A stretch of 64,000 nt of DNA, taken from the NCBI RefSeq assembly GCF_028416595.1, contig NZ_JAMQKC010000002.1, positions 1 through 64,000 on the forward strand, read 5' to 3'. Each line of letters begins with the position of its first letter. Positions within the stretch are counted from its first letter, which is position 1. Source of the DNA: Aquibacillus salsiterrae. GTDB lineage: Bacteria > Bacillota > Bacilli > Bacillales > Amphibacillaceae. The translations under genes and the position numbers were made by a program. The notes under the pieces are model-generated. The model was not told where the DNA came from, ran no database searches, and was given only the letters and a program-made list of their open reading frames with translations. Below are positions 18,813 through 28,911 of this stretch, in pieces.

Positions 18813-19652
18813 ATGATTGATTTTTGGAAACGATTTAAACAAAACCACATGGCTGTTATAGGCTTTGTTATTATTTTAATTATTTTATTAACTGCTATTT
18901 TTGCAAAATGGCTAACACCATATGACCCGTATGAAATGGATCCGGTCAACCGTCTTCAATCACCGAATGGAGAGTTTTGGTTTGGAACCGATCAATTTGG
19001 TCGCGATATTTTCAGTAGAATTGTGTATGGGGCAAGAATTTCACTTCAGGTAGGAATTATTGCCGTAGGTTTTTCTTTTATTGTTGGAACGATTATGGGA
19101 CTCATTGCCGGCTATTCAGGTGGATGGGTTGACAACCTTATTTCGCGAATTACTGATGTCTTGTTTTCTTTTCCGGACATCTTACTAGCGCTAGTAATTA
19201 TGGCTATTTTAGGCTCAAGCTTAAACAATTTGATGCTAGCAATTGGAATTGTCTATGTACCGATATTTGCCCGGATTGCACGGGGAACGGTTTTGAATAT
19301 AAAAGATTCACTTTATATTGAAGCGGCGCGTTCGATGGGGGTAAGGCCAATCACAATTCTGTGGCGCCACATCCTGCCAAATGCGATGGCGCCACTAATT
19401 GTGCAAATTACGCTCTCGTTTGCGTTTGCGATATTGGCCGAAGCGGCATTAAGCTTCCTTGGCCTAGGGGTGTCTCCGGATACGCCGTCATGGGGGATTA
19501 TGTTAAGTGAAGCAAAAGACTGGATGGAACTGTCTTGGTGGACAGCAATTTTCCCGGGGATAGCAATTACACTAGCCGTATTTAGTTTTAATATTATGGG
19601 TGACGGGTTGCGTGATGCCCTTGACCCTAGACTTCGAAATGAAAAATCATAA
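18813..19652 (+). CDS. Dpp/Opp-type ABC transporter permease 2 (DppC-like)
   Basis: A 279-residue permease. It has the N-terminal helix and FGTDQFGRDIFSR signature of DppC/OppC proteins and the EAA loop EAARSMGVRPITILWRHILP. A GGAGGTG site precedes the ATG, 27 bases after the first permease. It is the heterodimer partner of that permease. Confidence 0.94.
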   Translation: MIDFWKRFKQNHMAVIGFVIILIILLTAIFAKWLTPYDPYEMDPVNRLQSPNGEFWFGTDQFGRDIFSRIVYGARISLQVGIIAVGFSFIVGTIMGLIAGYSGGWVDNLISRITDVLFSFPDILLALVIMAILGSSLNNLMLAIGIVYVPIFARIARGTVLNIKDSLYIEAARSMGVRPITILWRHILPNAMAPLIVQITLSFAFAILAEAALSFLGLGVSPDTPSWGIMLSEAKDWMELSWWTAIFPGIAITLAVFSFNIMGDGLRDALDPRLRNEKS

Positions 19653-19670
19653 GGAAAGGAGAGGCTAGCC

Positions 19671-20648
19671 ATGGAAGATGTCCTGTTGGATGTAAAGGAA
19701 TTAAAAACACACTTTAAGACAGAAAAAGGCGTCGTCAAAGCCGTCGATGGCATCTCCTTTCAGGTAAGACGAGGAGAAATTCTTGGTATTGTTGGGGAAT
19801 CTGGTTGTGGAAAAAGCATAACATCTCAATCGATTTTACGCCTAGTAGGCTACAAGCGAAATGAACTTGTTAGTGGGCAAGTTTTATTTGAGGGTGAAGA
19901 TTTACTCACAAAGAAAGAAAAGAACATGCTTGCCATTCGTGGAAGTAAGATTGGTTTAATTGCCCAAGACCCGATGACCTCGCTTAACCCTGTATATACG
20001 GTAGGGAATCAAATTGCTGAGGTGCCGATGATCCATGAGAAGGCGTCAAAGAAATCTGCTTGGCAAACCGCGATTGCAATGCTTAAAAAGGTTGGAATCC
20101 CATCCGCGGAAGACCGAGCGGACCAATACCCACACCAATTTAGTGGAGGTATGCGCCAACGCGGTGTCATCGGTATGGCGCTTGCCGGAAACCCATCCCT
20201 ATTGATTGCCGATGAGCCAACGACAGCGCTTGATGTGACCATTCAAGCACAAGTATTAGATTTAATGTTGAAGTTACGTGACGAGACAAATGCTGGCATT
20301 ATTATGATTACCCACGACTTAGGCGTTGTTGCTGAGATTTGTGACAAGGTTGCTGTCATGTATGCGGGAAAAATTGTCGAACAGGCGCCAGTCGAAGAGC
20401 TATTCGCAAATCCTAAGCACCCATATACAAAGGGGTTATTAAAGTCCTTGCCAAAGCTTGGCGATAAGGAAAGGCTACAACCTGTTGAAGGTCAGCCACC
20501 AAACTTAAACGATTTACACGAAGGCTGCCGATTTGCTGATCGCTGTCCGTTCGTGTTTGATAAATGTCATACGGAGCACCCGCCGTTATTTTCAACCGAT
20601 TCGAATCACCGTACCGCTTGTTATTTGTACGATGAGGAGGCAGAATAA
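19671..20648 (+). CDS. Dpp/Opp-type ABC transporter ATPase (OppD/DppD-like)
   Basis: A 325-residue cytoplasmic ATPase. Walker A is GESGCGKS, the Q loop lies in [11 protein letters not shown], the signature is FSGGMRQR, Walker B is [12 protein letters not shown] and the switch His is in MITHDLG. The C-terminal oligopeptide-type extension carries the Cys cluster [14 protein letters not shown] seen in OppD/OppF proteins. The stop overlaps the next start by one base. Confidence 0.95.
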   Translation: MEDVLLDVKELKTHFKTEKGVVKAVDGISFQVRRGEILGIVGESGCGKSITSQSILRLVGYKRNELVSGQVLFEGEDLLTKKEKNMLAIRGSKIGLIAQDPMTSLNPVYTVGNQIAEVPMIHEKASKKSAWQTAIAMLKKVGIPSAEDRADQYPHQFSGGMRQRGVIGMALAGNPSLLIADEPTTALDVTIQAQVLDLMLKLRDETNAGIIMITHDLGVVAEICDKVAVMYAGKIVEQAPVEELFANPKHPYTKGLLKSLPKLGDKERLQPVEGQPPNLNDLHEGCRFADRCPFVFDKCHTEHPPLFSTDSNHRTACYLYDEEAE

Positions 20649-21637
20649 TGCAGACGAAAACAAAAGAATTAGTTCGAGTAGAAGGCTTAAAAAAGCACTT
20701 TAAACTAAGCGGCGGTGGCCTGCGTAAAGAGCCTGAACAAGTCGTTAAAGCAGTTGACGATCTAAATTTTTCCGTTTATGAAGGGGAAACGTTAGGGATT
20801 GTTGGCGAATCTGGCTGTGGGAAATCCACAATGGGACGCCTGCTGTTGCGGTTGTTAGAGCCGACGGAGGGAAATATCTATTTTGAAAACCGCGATATCA
20901 CGACATTTTCAAAACAAGAGCTGAGAGAAAAAAGGCGTGAATTCCAAATGATTTTCCAAGACCCGTACGCATCGCTCAACCCGAGAATGACGGTCAAGGA
21001 AATCATTGAAGAACCGCTTCGAACATACAAGGAAAAGCAAGCTGAGCGCTCGAAGCGAGTACAAACATTGCTTGACGCGGTTGGAATACCAGAAAGCTAC
21101 AAAAATCGTTATCCGCATGAATTTTCTGGTGGACAACGTCAGCGAATTGGGATTGCCCGTTCGCTTGCGTTAAATCCGAAATTCATCGTAGCTGACGAGC
21201 CGGTCGCTGCACTAGATGTATCGATTCAAGCACAGGTATTAAACTTGATGAAGGATTTGCAGGATGAGTTTGGCTTTACGTATTTATTCATTGCCCATGA
21301 CTTAAGTGTCGTTAATTATATTAGTGATCGTATCGGTGTGATGTATTTAGGGAAAATGGTAGAATTAGCGGACAGTGATAAGCTTTACAACAATCCAGTT
21401 CACCCATATACGCAAGCGTTATTGTCGGCGATTCCGGTCCCAGATCCAACGCGGAAAAAAGAGCGAGTGATGCTTACTGGTGAATTGCCAAGCCCAGTTA
21501 ATCCTCCTTCAGGCTGTAGGTTCCACACCAGGTGTCCATTAGCACAGGATATTTGTAAGCAAGTAGAACCAGAATGGATTGAAGTGGAAGAAAATCATTT
21601 TGCTGCATGTCACGTTGTTAAGGAGCGGTTATCATGA
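20648..21637 (+). CDS. Dpp/Opp-type ABC transporter ATPase (OppF/DppF-like)
   Basis: A 329-residue ATPase pairing with the previous one. Walker A is GESGCGKST, the signature is [10 protein letters not shown], Walker B is [12 protein letters not shown], and the C-terminal Cys cluster reads [14 protein letters not shown]. The start codon overlaps the previous stop (TAATG) and the stop overlaps the DUF1028 start (ATGA), so transporter and DUF1028 protein form one tightly coupled operon. Confidence 0.95.
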   Translation: MQTKTKELVRVEGLKKHFKLSGGGLRKEPEQVVKAVDDLNFSVYEGETLGIVGESGCGKSTMGRLLLRLLEPTEGNIYFENRDITTFSKQELREKRREFQMIFQDPYASLNPRMTVKEIIEEPLRTYKEKQAERSKRVQTLLDAVGIPESYKNRYPHEFSGGQRQRIGIARSLALNPKFIVADEPVAALDVSIQAQVLNLMKDLQDEFGFTYLFIAHDLSVVNYISDRIGVMYLGKMVELADSDKLYNNPVHPYTQALLSAIPVPDPTRKKERVMLTGELPSPVNPPSGCRFHTRCPLAQDICKQVEPEWIEVEENHFAACHVVKERLS

Positions 21638-22293
21638 CCTTTTCTATCGTCGCAAGGTGTAAAGAAACAGGGAATTTCGGTGCGGCAGTGTCCTCGTGTT
21701 TTCCGGCAGTGGGGGCCTATTCACCCACGATTAAACCAAATATTGGGATCATCGCTTCCCAGGGCTGGGTCAATCCAAAGCTTGGACCGGTTGGTATGAC
21801 TTATTTAGAAAAAGGAAAGACTGCGAACGAAACATTAAATACGTTATTAATGAAAGATCCGGGCCGTGAGTTACGTCAGCTAATTGTGATGGATCACTTT
21901 GGCAACAGTGCAGTTTACACTGGGGTCGAAAATGACGATTATAAAGGGCACTTTGTTGGCGACCAATATGCGGTCCAAGGCAATTTGCTTACAGGTGAAG
22001 ACGTACTAACCGTCATGGCTGAAACGTTTGAGCAGACAGATGGACTGTTAGAAGAGCGTCTGCTTGCAGCATTAGTTGCAGCTGATAAGGTCGGTGGTGA
22101 TAAACGTGGAAAGCAAGCGGCGTTAGTAAAAGTTGTGGCAGAGGATGGCTTCCCGTACGTTGATTTTCGTGTCGATGATGACGATGAGCCTGTCCAATTG
22201 TTAGCGAAGATGTATGAGACTAACCGAAACGTATTGATTGATCGATATTATGAATGGGTGGAAGCAGTTAAGACGGGTGTGAAATTCCGTTAA
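21634..22293 (+). CDS. DUF1028 family protein (Ntn-hydrolase-like fold)
   Basis: A 219-residue cytoplasmic protein beginning [21 protein letters not shown], a typical DUF1028 opening, with later [12 protein letters not shown] and [11 protein letters not shown]. The family is thought to have an N-terminal-nucleophile hydrolase fold and is linked to peptide or amide transport operons, but its reaction is not established. Here it overlaps the last transporter gene by 4 bases, so it likely acts on the imported compound. Length is normal for the short, single-domain form. Confidence 0.88.
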   Translation: MTFSIVARCKETGNFGAAVSSCFPAVGAYSPTIKPNIGIIASQGWVNPKLGPVGMTYLEKGKTANETLNTLLMKDPGRELRQLIVMDHFGNSAVYTGVENDDYKGHFVGDQYAVQGNLLTGEDVLTVMAETFEQTDGLLEERLLAALVAADKVGGDKRGKQAALVKVVAEDGFPYVDFRVDDDDEPVQLLAKMYETNRNVLIDRYYEWVEAVKTGVKFR

Positions 22294-22317
22294 TTTAATT
22301 AAAAAGGAGAGAGTATC

Positions 22318-24114
22318 ATGCGTAAGGATCAGTTAGAAAGATTAATTGCAAACTCTCTCCAAATGATCAATCAACTTCCAGGAAAATACAATAATGAATA
22401 TTTTTACCATGAAGTGTTACAGACCGTTGTTGCGTTCCTTCCAAACGCGGATGCCGGTTTTTTCTTTATGTATGATCATAAAATGGGCAAGCTGCTCATC
22501 GAAGCAGCGATAGGCTATGATTCGGCAAGTTACCGGAAGACGAGATTGTCGGTTGGTGAATCTATTACCGGATCGGTTTATCAAACAAAACAGACGCGAT
22601 TGGTGAACGCCCAAATCGATGTCATCGAGGCAATGGCTGCTATGACTGAGGAAAACAAAGTCTATTATGAGGAAGCATTGCTTGCGGATAACTACCCTGA
22701 AGCAGCTGTATCGTTTCCTATTATGTCTGGAGAAGAAGTATTAGCTGTCTTAACGATCAACAGCTTCACCGCTTCATTCGATGAGTCAATTACGCTGTTG
22801 CTTGATGAAATTGCACCGTATCTATCGGTGCTTTGTGCCCAGTATCAACTGAAAATTAAAGAGGCAGCGCTTGAAAAGGAGCTTGAGCTGACATATAACG
22901 CGTTAAGAAACGAGCATCAGCAGCTGCAACGTACGACCGATTTGTACAATAATTTGGCGTCGTTAATGTCACAAAACAAAAGCATTGATCAAATGATGCA
23001 AGCGATTAATATGAGTACAAAAACACCTGTTGCTTTTTATGATGAGTTACTGTATCCAATTGCTTCCTTTGGTAAATCAGCTGAACATCGCTTACCTGAT
23101 AACTTTTTGGCATCGAGAGAAGTCCAGTATACGTTGTCAGTGAAAAAGTGGCAATTGATCAGTCAAGTGAACGAGTCGATTTTAGTTATGCCTGTTGTTG
23201 GTGCCCAAACGGTTATTGGCTTTTTGTGTGCGTGGATTGACGAAGAGAGCTTTAATGATGGAAACAGGCTGTTGCTTGAATACAGTGCATCGATGTTAGG
23301 GCTTGAATTAATGAAAAAGCGTTCGATTGAAGAGACACACCGGAAGCTCGCCGGGGATATTTTTGAACAACTAATTACCGGAAACTATAGCGATGATGTT
23401 GTCCGTCAGGCAAAAAATCTGGACCTCGATGAAACAGACTATTTTGCGATTTTAATATGCGAAGGCAAGCTAGAGACAACTGGCTTTAATCAATATTTTA
23501 TTAAAGATTCGTGGACAAAGTGGATCCAACAAGCGATGAAAGTAGCGGGCATGGACGGACTCGTTACGCAACGGGGCATGGACGTTATTGCCTTTTTAAC
23601 CGTTGATGGGGAAAAAGATAAATCGTTTGCTAGAAATAAGCTAAAATCCTTTACGAAGCAATTAGAACAAATCCCATTTCCGGTTAAAATCGGGATTGGC
23701 CGCGTGTATCAAGGCTTCGTTCATGTTCGAAAATCGTATGCCGATGCCAAGCAATGTATAGAAATGTTAAATAAAAAGAAGTCTGGCAAAGTATTACGCT
23801 TTTCCGATGGCGGTATTTATCGTTTGTTATTGGACCACGATAAGGATGAATTAGACTTGTTTGTTCATGACCACATAGGTCCATTGCTTGAGTGTAAGAC
23901 AAAAAAAGATAAAGAATTACTTGATACGTTATTAGCTTATGTAACGTTCAATCGGGATTTAGCTACCGTCACCAACAAACTATCGATTCACCACAACACA
24001 CTCTATTATCGGATTAAAAGAATTGAAGAAAGTTTACACGTATCCTTTGCCAATCATGACGAATGGTTCGACATTTCGGTTGCCTGTAAAATCTATTTAT
24101 TTTTAACCGAATAG
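22318..24114 (+). CDS. PucR/CdaR-type transcriptional regulator with N-terminal GAF domain
   Basis: A 598-residue protein. The first 175 residues resemble a GAF sensor (NADAGFFFMYDHKMGKLLIE and VGESITGSVYQT), followed by a short coiled coil (about 178-205), a second sensor-like region, and a C-terminal PucR-type helix-turn-helix (about 535-595) with LATVTNKLSIHHNTLYYRIK. It is embedded between the DUF1028 and amidohydrolase genes with spacings of 24 and 54 bases, so it probably regulates this uptake and breakdown operon in response to the substrate. An AAAGGAGAGAG site precedes the ATG. Confidence 0.85.
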   Translation: MRKDQLERLIANSLQMINQLPGKYNNEYFYHEVLQTVVAFLPNADAGFFFMYDHKMGKLLIEAAIGYDSASYRKTRLSVGESITGSVYQTKQTRLVNAQIDVIEAMAAMTEENKVYYEEALLADNYPEAAVSFPIMSGEEVLAVLTINSFTASFDESITLLLDEIAPYLSVLCAQYQLKIKEAALEKELELTYNALRNEHQQLQRTTDLYNNLASLMSQNKSIDQMMQAINMSTKTPVAFYDELLYPIASFGKSAEHRLPDNFLASREVQYTLSVKKWQLISQVNESILVMPVVGAQTVIGFLCAWIDEESFNDGNRLLLEYSASMLGLELMKKRSIEETHRKLAGDIFEQLITGNYSDDVVRQAKNLDLDETDYFAILICEGKLETTGFNQYFIKDSWTKWIQQAMKVAGMDGLVTQRGMDVIAFLTVDGEKDKSFARNKLKSFTKQLEQIPFPVKIGIGRVYQGFVHVRKSYADAKQCIEMLNKKKSGKVLRFSDGGIYRLLLDHDKDELDLFVHDHIGPLLECKTKKDKELLDTLLAYVTFNRDLATVTNKLSIHHNTLYYRIKRIEESLHVSFANHDEWFDISVACKIYLFLTE

Positions 24115-24168
24115 GTAGGTGCGTTTTTGCGGTTGAGGGATAAGAACTAAAAGAGAGAAGGCTTTACG

Positions 24169-25284
24169 ATGAAGGGAATAAAAAATATTGCTGTCGAAAC
24201 GGTGACAGCTGGGTTTATCGAAGATTGCGTTATTATTTATGATAAGACGATTAACTATATTGGTTCGCTTTCGGATGCGCCAGATTTTGCTGAAGAGATT
24301 GAATGGACAGACGGCAACGGGCAAATTGTTTTCCCAGGCTTCATTGACGTCCATACTCACCTCGGGATTGATGAAGAAGGTGTTGGTAAGGAGGGGGATG
24401 ATTTCAATGAGACGTCTAACCCAATTACTCCTCATCTCCGGGCGATTGATGGGATTAATTCCTTTGATTCGGGGTATTATCGTGCCCTAAAGGCCGGGAT
24501 TACGACGGTACAGGTGTTACCTGGCAGTGCTAATGTGATTGGTGGGTTAACGGCGATAATTAAGGTGAAGCCGGACCGTCCAATCGAACAGCAATGCATC
24601 AAGTCACCGGCAGCATTGAAAATTGCCTTTGGTGAAAACCCAAAACGTTTCCATGCGAATAATGGAGTGGTAACAAGAATGGGTGTAGCAGCCAAGATAC
24701 GCGAGGCCTTTTGGCGAGCGAAAAATTGTCCACCACAGTCCTTAGCAGAGCAAGCTTTGGCTGATGTGTTTGCCGATGACTTGCCTGTTCGGGCGCATGC
24801 TCACCGTGCCGATGATATTTTGACCGCAATCCGGATTGCCGATGAATTCGGGTTTGCTTTATCGATTGAGCACGCGACCGACGGTATTCGGATTGTCGAT
24901 CAAATTAAAGCGTCTGGCTACAATGTCGTTGTTGGGCCAACAGCAACAGGGAAATCCAAGGTTGAGTTAGCCAATCAATCATGGGATACGTACCAGGCGT
25001 TTGAGCGAGCGGGCATCCCGTTTGCAATTACGACCGACCATCCAGTCATTCCAATTGAGGAGTTGCTCACGGCTGTCCGCCATGCAATCGCACACGGACT
25101 AAGCGAAGAAGCTGCGCTGAAATCTATTACGATTCAAGCAGCCAAGCACCTCGGTATTGATGACTGCGTTGGGTCAATTGAGGTTGGTAAAGACGCTGAT
25201 TTTGTCCTTTGGTCGGCATCACCATTTGATAATTTTCGTGCCAAGGCAACGACTGTCATTATCGACGGAGAAACAATCCAATAG
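24169..25284 (+). CDS. Amidohydrolase-superfamily enzyme (imidazolonepropionase/dihydroorotase-like)
   Basis: A 371-residue hydrolase. The metal motif HTHLG follows a FPGFIDV strand, as in the amidohydrolase superfamily. Later metal and catalytic positions appear as VRAHAHRADDI, LSIEHATDGI and TTDHPVIP, and the C-terminal sandwich domain ends with GKDADFVLWSASPFD. This layout fits metal-dependent cyclic amidohydrolases close to imidazolonepropionase. It closes the operon that also carries a peptide-type transporter and a DUF1028 protein; the substrate is unknown. A terminator-like hairpin follows. Confidence 0.88.
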   Translation: MKGIKNIAVETVTAGFIEDCVIIYDKTINYIGSLSDAPDFAEEIEWTDGNGQIVFPGFIDVHTHLGIDEEGVGKEGDDFNETSNPITPHLRAIDGINSFDSGYYRALKAGITTVQVLPGSANVIGGLTAIIKVKPDRPIEQQCIKSPAALKIAFGENPKRFHANNGVVTRMGVAAKIREAFWRAKNCPPQSLAEQALADVFADDLPVRAHAHRADDILTAIRIADEFGFALSIEHATDGIRIVDQIKASGYNVVVGPTATGKSKVELANQSWDTYQAFERAGIPFAITTDHPVIPIEELLTAVRHAIAHGLSEEAALKSITIQAAKHLGIDDCVGSIEVGKDADFVLWSASPFDNFRAKATTVIIDGETIQ

Positions 25285-25296
25285 TGTAAGCGAGGT

Positions 25297-25335
25297 GACG
25301 GTTCTCTTGTTTCCAACGGAAGTGAAAGAACCATC
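25297..25335 (+). terminator. Hairpin after the amidohydrolase operon
   Basis: An imperfect stem of about 16 bp related in sequence to the terminator at 15793 (GACGGTTCTCTTG with GAAGTGAAAGAACC). The T tract is weak. Confidence 0.55.
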
Positions 25336-25424
25336 CCCACGCTTCCTATAATTCTAGGTTTAGGTTACTAGATTTCGTGATATAAACTAGTATCCGAATA
25401 ATTCCAATAGAAAAGGGGAATAGG

Positions 25425-25580
25425 ATGTCTAGTTTACATTCTCTTAGTAATCACCAGTTAATTGAGGCTTATCAAGATGCAATTAAAATGGAGTTGGATG
25501 CAGAATTTATTAATCTACTAGAAGAGGAATTGAAAGATAGAAATATAACCATTCATTCAATAAAAGCAATTAGTGTTTAA
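25425..25580 (+). CDS. sda: Sporulation checkpoint protein Sda (histidine kinase inhibitor)
   Basis: A 51-residue protein behind AAAAGGGGAATAGG. The core from LSNHQLIEAYQDAIKMELD to FINLLEEELKDRNI matches the helical-hairpin pattern of Sda (LSDELLIESY...NLNRDFIELIENEI in Bacillus). Sda binds sporulation kinases such as KinA and blocks phosphorelay entry when replication is perturbed. The protein has a short N-terminal extension compared with the 46-residue B. subtilis form. It is monocistronic, with its own terminator. A second, more diverged member lies at 44264. Confidence 0.88.
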   Translation: MSSLHSLSNHQLIEAYQDAIKMELDAEFINLLEEELKDRNITIHSIKAISV

Positions 25581-25588
25581 TGGAATAT

Positions 25589-25638
25589 AACAGGTTTAGT
25601 AGCTCCAAAAGGATAGAGCTATTAAACCTGTTTTTTAT
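25589..25638 (+). terminator. Rho-independent terminator of sda
   Basis: A 17-bp stem with one G-U pair (AACAGGTTTAGTAGCTC with its complement) followed by six T. Confidence 0.92.
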
Positions 25639-25730
25639 TTGAAGATAAGAAACCACCATAGCTTTTTGTTGCCACCATCTAGTATGAAAAAAGGATAGCA
25701 TTTATTAATTTTGAGTATACTGTATCTTCG

Positions 25731-25855
25731 GTTAACCGGTAACAAAAAACAATATACACGCCCGAGTGAGCCCTTTGAATGGTTAACCGGTAAAGACTGC
25801 CACGTCATGGATTGTCTTATGTCTACCTTAGGCCCCTTAAGCTTTAGCTATAAAA
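25731..25855 (+). repeat. Degenerate repeat fragments
   Basis: GGTTAACCGGTAA occurs twice, about 48 bases apart. Between the copies lies ACGCCCGAGTGAGCCCT, close to the core of the 52-bp array at 11371. The right part, with TGCCACGTCATGGATTGTCTTATG and CTACC, matches half of the intergenic hairpin repeat. The rest of 25285-26059 apart from sda and the cre site shows no gene. Confidence 0.4.
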
Positions 25856-25872
25856 TCTTGTTCTCAAAACTT

Positions 25873-25886
25873 TGAAAACGTTTTTA
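25873..25886 (+). promoter_or_regulatory. cre-like site before the glycosidase cluster
   Basis: TGAAAACGTTTTTA fits the CcpA cre consensus at 13 of 14 positions. A possible -10 box TAAAAT lies downstream at 25909-25914 with a poor -35. The following leader to 26059 has no clear hairpin. Confidence 0.55.
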
Positions 25887-26059
25887 TAGTTAATTGCTGG
25901 AAATGTGATAAAATAGTTAAAAGAAGATCTAAGTTTAATCATTTTAAAAATGTAAGTGCATACATAGGGGATTGGTAAGCTATTTGCGTTTATCCCGCAA
26001 ATCAAATTCGTTCGTGATTAAATTGTTTTTTACCCATTATTACAAGGAGGATTCCACTA

Positions 26060-28603
26060 ATGAAAAGTATAGTTTTAGATAATTGGAAGTTCAAAGAAAG
26101 TACTAGTACAGAATGGCTTGAAGCTAAAGTTCCGGGCTGCGTGCACGCGGATTTACTACACAATAACAAAATAAGTGATCCGTTCTATGGTAAGAATGAA
26201 ATGGACCTACAATGGATTGACAAAAGGGATTGGGAATACAACACAACATTTGATATACCAACAGATCTCCTCAATCAGCCCAATTTAGAGCTTTGTTTCG
26301 ATGGACTTGACACCTATGCAGAAGTTTATTTGAATGAACAGCCCATTCTATCAGCACATAACATGTTTCGCGCTTGGACCGTAGATGTGAAGGATGTTGT
26401 GAAAAAGGAAGGTAACTCCTTACGCATTTATTTTCGCTCCCCGATAAATGAAGATTTAATCAAATTAGAAAAGCTAGGATATGGTTTGCCGGCGACGAAT
26501 GACCATTCAGAAGACGGTGGACTTGGTGATAAGAAGTTAAGTGTTTTTGCTCGAAAAGCACCCTACCACTACGGTTGGGATTGGGGGCCAAGATTCGTTA
26601 CTAGTGGAATTTGGAAGGAAGTGCGCCTAGCCGGGTGGACAGATAGTCGGATAACAGACCTCTATATTCAACAGAATAAGGTAACTGAATCTGTTGCAGA
26701 AATGACTGCTGTAATAGAAATTCAGTCTGATCGTACTGGCGAAGCAAAGATTCGCCTTGCAACAGAAGGTCTTCATATCGAAAAAGAAATAGCTTTAACT
26801 AAAGGAATAAATCTAGTAGAGGTGGACTGTAAAATAAACGATCCGAAACTTTGGTGGAGCAGGGGACTTGGCGAACAGAATTTCTACCAATTCACTGCAA
26901 TAGTAACAAAAGAAGAGAAGGTTATTACAGAAAAGACAGTCAGGACTGGATTAAGATCGATTAACTTAATAAGAGCAAAGGACGATGAGGGAACGAGTTT
27001 TTATTTTGAATTAAATGGAGTCCCTGTTTTTGCTAAGGGTGCAAACCACATCCCAAATGACAGTTTTGTCACAGATGTAAGCTACGAGCGATATCGTCAT
27101 GAAATAGCTAGCGCTGCTGAATCCAACATGAACATGCTACGTGTTTGGGGTGGTGGTATTTATGAGCATGACCTATTTTACGACTTATGTGATGAATATG
27201 GAATGCTAGTTTGGCAAGATTTTATGTTTGCGTGTAGTATGTACCCGGGTGATCAAGCGTTTCTTGACAATGTTCAAATAGAAGCGGAAGAGAATATTAA
27301 GCGCTTAAGAAATCATCCTTCGCTTGCCTTGTGGTGCGGTAACAATGAAATCGATGTTGCTTGGGCGCAATATGATGAACAGTTGGGATGGGGCTGGAAA
27401 CAGCAATATTCCAAAGCTCAACGTGAAGAAATATGGAGCGCTTATGAGGAAATTTTCCATAAAATTCTTCCGGATGCTGTGGCGAGCCATGGCGCGACTA
27501 TCGATTATTGGCCATCTTCACCAATGAGTGATTTATCCGGAACTTCTAAGCAACACTCCACTTATCAGTCTACAAGTGGGGATATCCATTATTGGGATGT
27601 CTGGCATGGGTTAAAACCAATGGAGGATTATAAGAATTATGTAGGTCGTTTTATGAGTGAGTACGGCTTTCAGTCATTTCCAGAGTTAAAAACAGTCAAG
27701 ACCTATGCCGAAGAAAAGGATATGGAATTAGAATCAGATGTGATGCTACACCATCAAAAGAATGGTTCAGGAAATCGACTAATTAAAGAGTATATGGATA
27801 TGTACTATAAAGAACCGAAGAATTTCCCTTCATTTTTATATATGAGTCATATCTTACAAGCGGATGCTATTAAGACAGCTATCGAAGCACATCGCATCAA
27901 TAAACCTTATTGTATGGGCACGCTCTATTGGCAAATAAATGACTGTTGGCCTGTTGCATCATGGGCAAGTATGGATTATTACGGAAGATGGAAGGCATTA
28001 CAGTATATTGCAAAACGGAGCTTCAAAGATGTTGCGGTAGCGATTGATCGGAAGGAAACCAGATTAGATTTCTATCTTATTTCCGATATTCTCTCCGATT
28101 TATCTGGGACATTAGCGGTTAAGCTTTATGATTTTGAAGGGAATCTATTAGTTGAAAAAAGCAAAGATGTAACGATTAAAGCTAATAACTCGAGTTTAGT
28201 AGAATCGATCCAGGTAAAAGCATTGCTAAACAATCAGGATGAGCATAAAGTAGTCGTTTATGCATCCGTTGTAACGGATGAAGAGGTGCTAGATAGTAAA
28301 GAATATTTCTTTGTGCCGATGAAAAACATTGACCTTACTAATCCGGTGATTACGGTGGAGGAAGTGGAAGGTACTGGTGGAACCGAATTCGACCTAACGA
28401 CAAATGTCTTGGCCAAAAATGTTTGGCTTGATGCGGCCAATGAAGGCGTCTTTAGTGATAACTATTTTGATCTAATTCCAGGTATTTCAAAACGGATTAC
28501 TTTTTTGGCACGTGGGAACGTGAATGGTCACAATGCCTTTGTTAAAGCAAGCCCTGGCAAGGTTTCGGTTAAATCGATGGTTGATTTCATTAGCCAAGAT
28601 TAA
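26060..28603 (+). CDS. GH2 beta-mannosidase-like enzyme (intracellular)
   Basis: An 847-residue glycosidase without a signal peptide. It has the GH2 order: jelly-roll domain with the early PGCVHADLL and GWDWGPRF motifs typical of beta-mannosidases, an immunoglobulin-like domain, then the barrel with LRVWGGGIYE. The acid/base is E430 in WCGNNEID and the nucleophile is E534 in MSEYGFQ. It would cleave terminal beta-mannosides from imported manno-oligosaccharides, for example from beta-mannan. AAGGAGG precedes the ATG. A cre-like site upstream suggests catabolite repression. It is followed by a repeat-filled gap and then the GH9 and GH31 genes. Confidence 0.9.
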   Translation: MKSIVLDNWKFKESTSTEWLEAKVPGCVHADLLHNNKISDPFYGKNEMDLQWIDKRDWEYNTTFDIPTDLLNQPNLELCFDGLDTYAEVYLNEQPILSAHNMFRAWTVDVKDVVKKEGNSLRIYFRSPINEDLIKLEKLGYGLPATNDHSEDGGLGDKKLSVFARKAPYHYGWDWGPRFVTSGIWKEVRLAGWTDSRITDLYIQQNKVTESVAEMTAVIEIQSDRTGEAKIRLATEGLHIEKEIALTKGINLVEVDCKINDPKLWWSRGLGEQNFYQFTAIVTKEEKVITEKTVRTGLRSINLIRAKDDEGTSFYFELNGVPVFAKGANHIPNDSFVTDVSYERYRHEIASAAESNMNMLRVWGGGIYEHDLFYDLCDEYGMLVWQDFMFACSMYPGDQAFLDNVQIEAEENIKRLRNHPSLALWCGNNEIDVAWAQYDEQLGWGWKQQYSKAQREEIWSAYEEIFHKILPDAVASHGATIDYWPSSPMSDLSGTSKQHSTYQSTSGDIHYWDVWHGLKPMEDYKNYVGRFMSEYGFQSFPELKTVKTYAEEKDMELESDVMLHHQKNGSGNRLIKEYMDMYYKEPKNFPSFLYMSHILQADAIKTAIEAHRINKPYCMGTLYWQINDCWPVASWASMDYYGRWKALQYIAKRSFKDVAVAIDRKETRLDFYLISDILSDLSGTLAVKLYDFEGNLLVEKSKDVTIKANNSSLVESIQVKALLNNQDEHKVVVYASVVTDEEVLDSKEYFFVPMKNIDLTNPVITVEEVEGTGGTEFDLTTNVLAKNVWLDAANEGVFSDNYFDLIPGISKRITFLARGNVNGHNAFVKASPGKVSVKSMVDFISQD

Positions 28604-28660
28604 TGGAAACAAAGAGGACTAATTTCTCACCGGATAGAAATTATAAAAAAAACAAGAACT

Positions 28661-28895
28661 TTCCAGCTTCAGTGCCTAGCCCCTCGGGACATAAGTCAAT
28701 CCCTTCTGTGGCAAGGACCGCCACATCAGGTCTTGTCTTATGCCTGTCGGGTCTACCAAGGCGCTTACGCTTTTCTTATTGTCTAGCTTCAGCGCCTAGC
28801 CCCTCGGGACATAAGACAATCCCTTTTGTGGCAAAGGCCGCCACGTCAGGGCTTGTCTTATGCCTGTCAGGTCTAGCAAGGCGCTTACGCTTTTC
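28661..28895 (+). repeat. Intergenic hairpin repeat, two tandem copies
   Basis: Two nearly identical units of about 117 bp. Each starts with AGCTTCAGCGCCTAGCCCCTCG (first copy slightly altered), has an inverted repeat with CATAAG and CTTATG ends and GTGGCAAGG/CCGCCAC near the loop, and ends with AAGGCGCTTACGCTTTTCTT. A 98-codon open frame covers both copies in the gap after the GH2 stop but is a translation of the repeat. Confidence 0.9.
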
Positions 28896-28911
28896 TTGAA
28901 AGGAGTAATGT

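Noticed and set aside
28603-28899. 98-codon open frame between the GH2 and GH9 genes
   Set aside because: Most of it is two copies of the intergenic hairpin repeat read in frame; the same peptide motif appears twice because the DNA repeat does. No ribosome-binding site of note.
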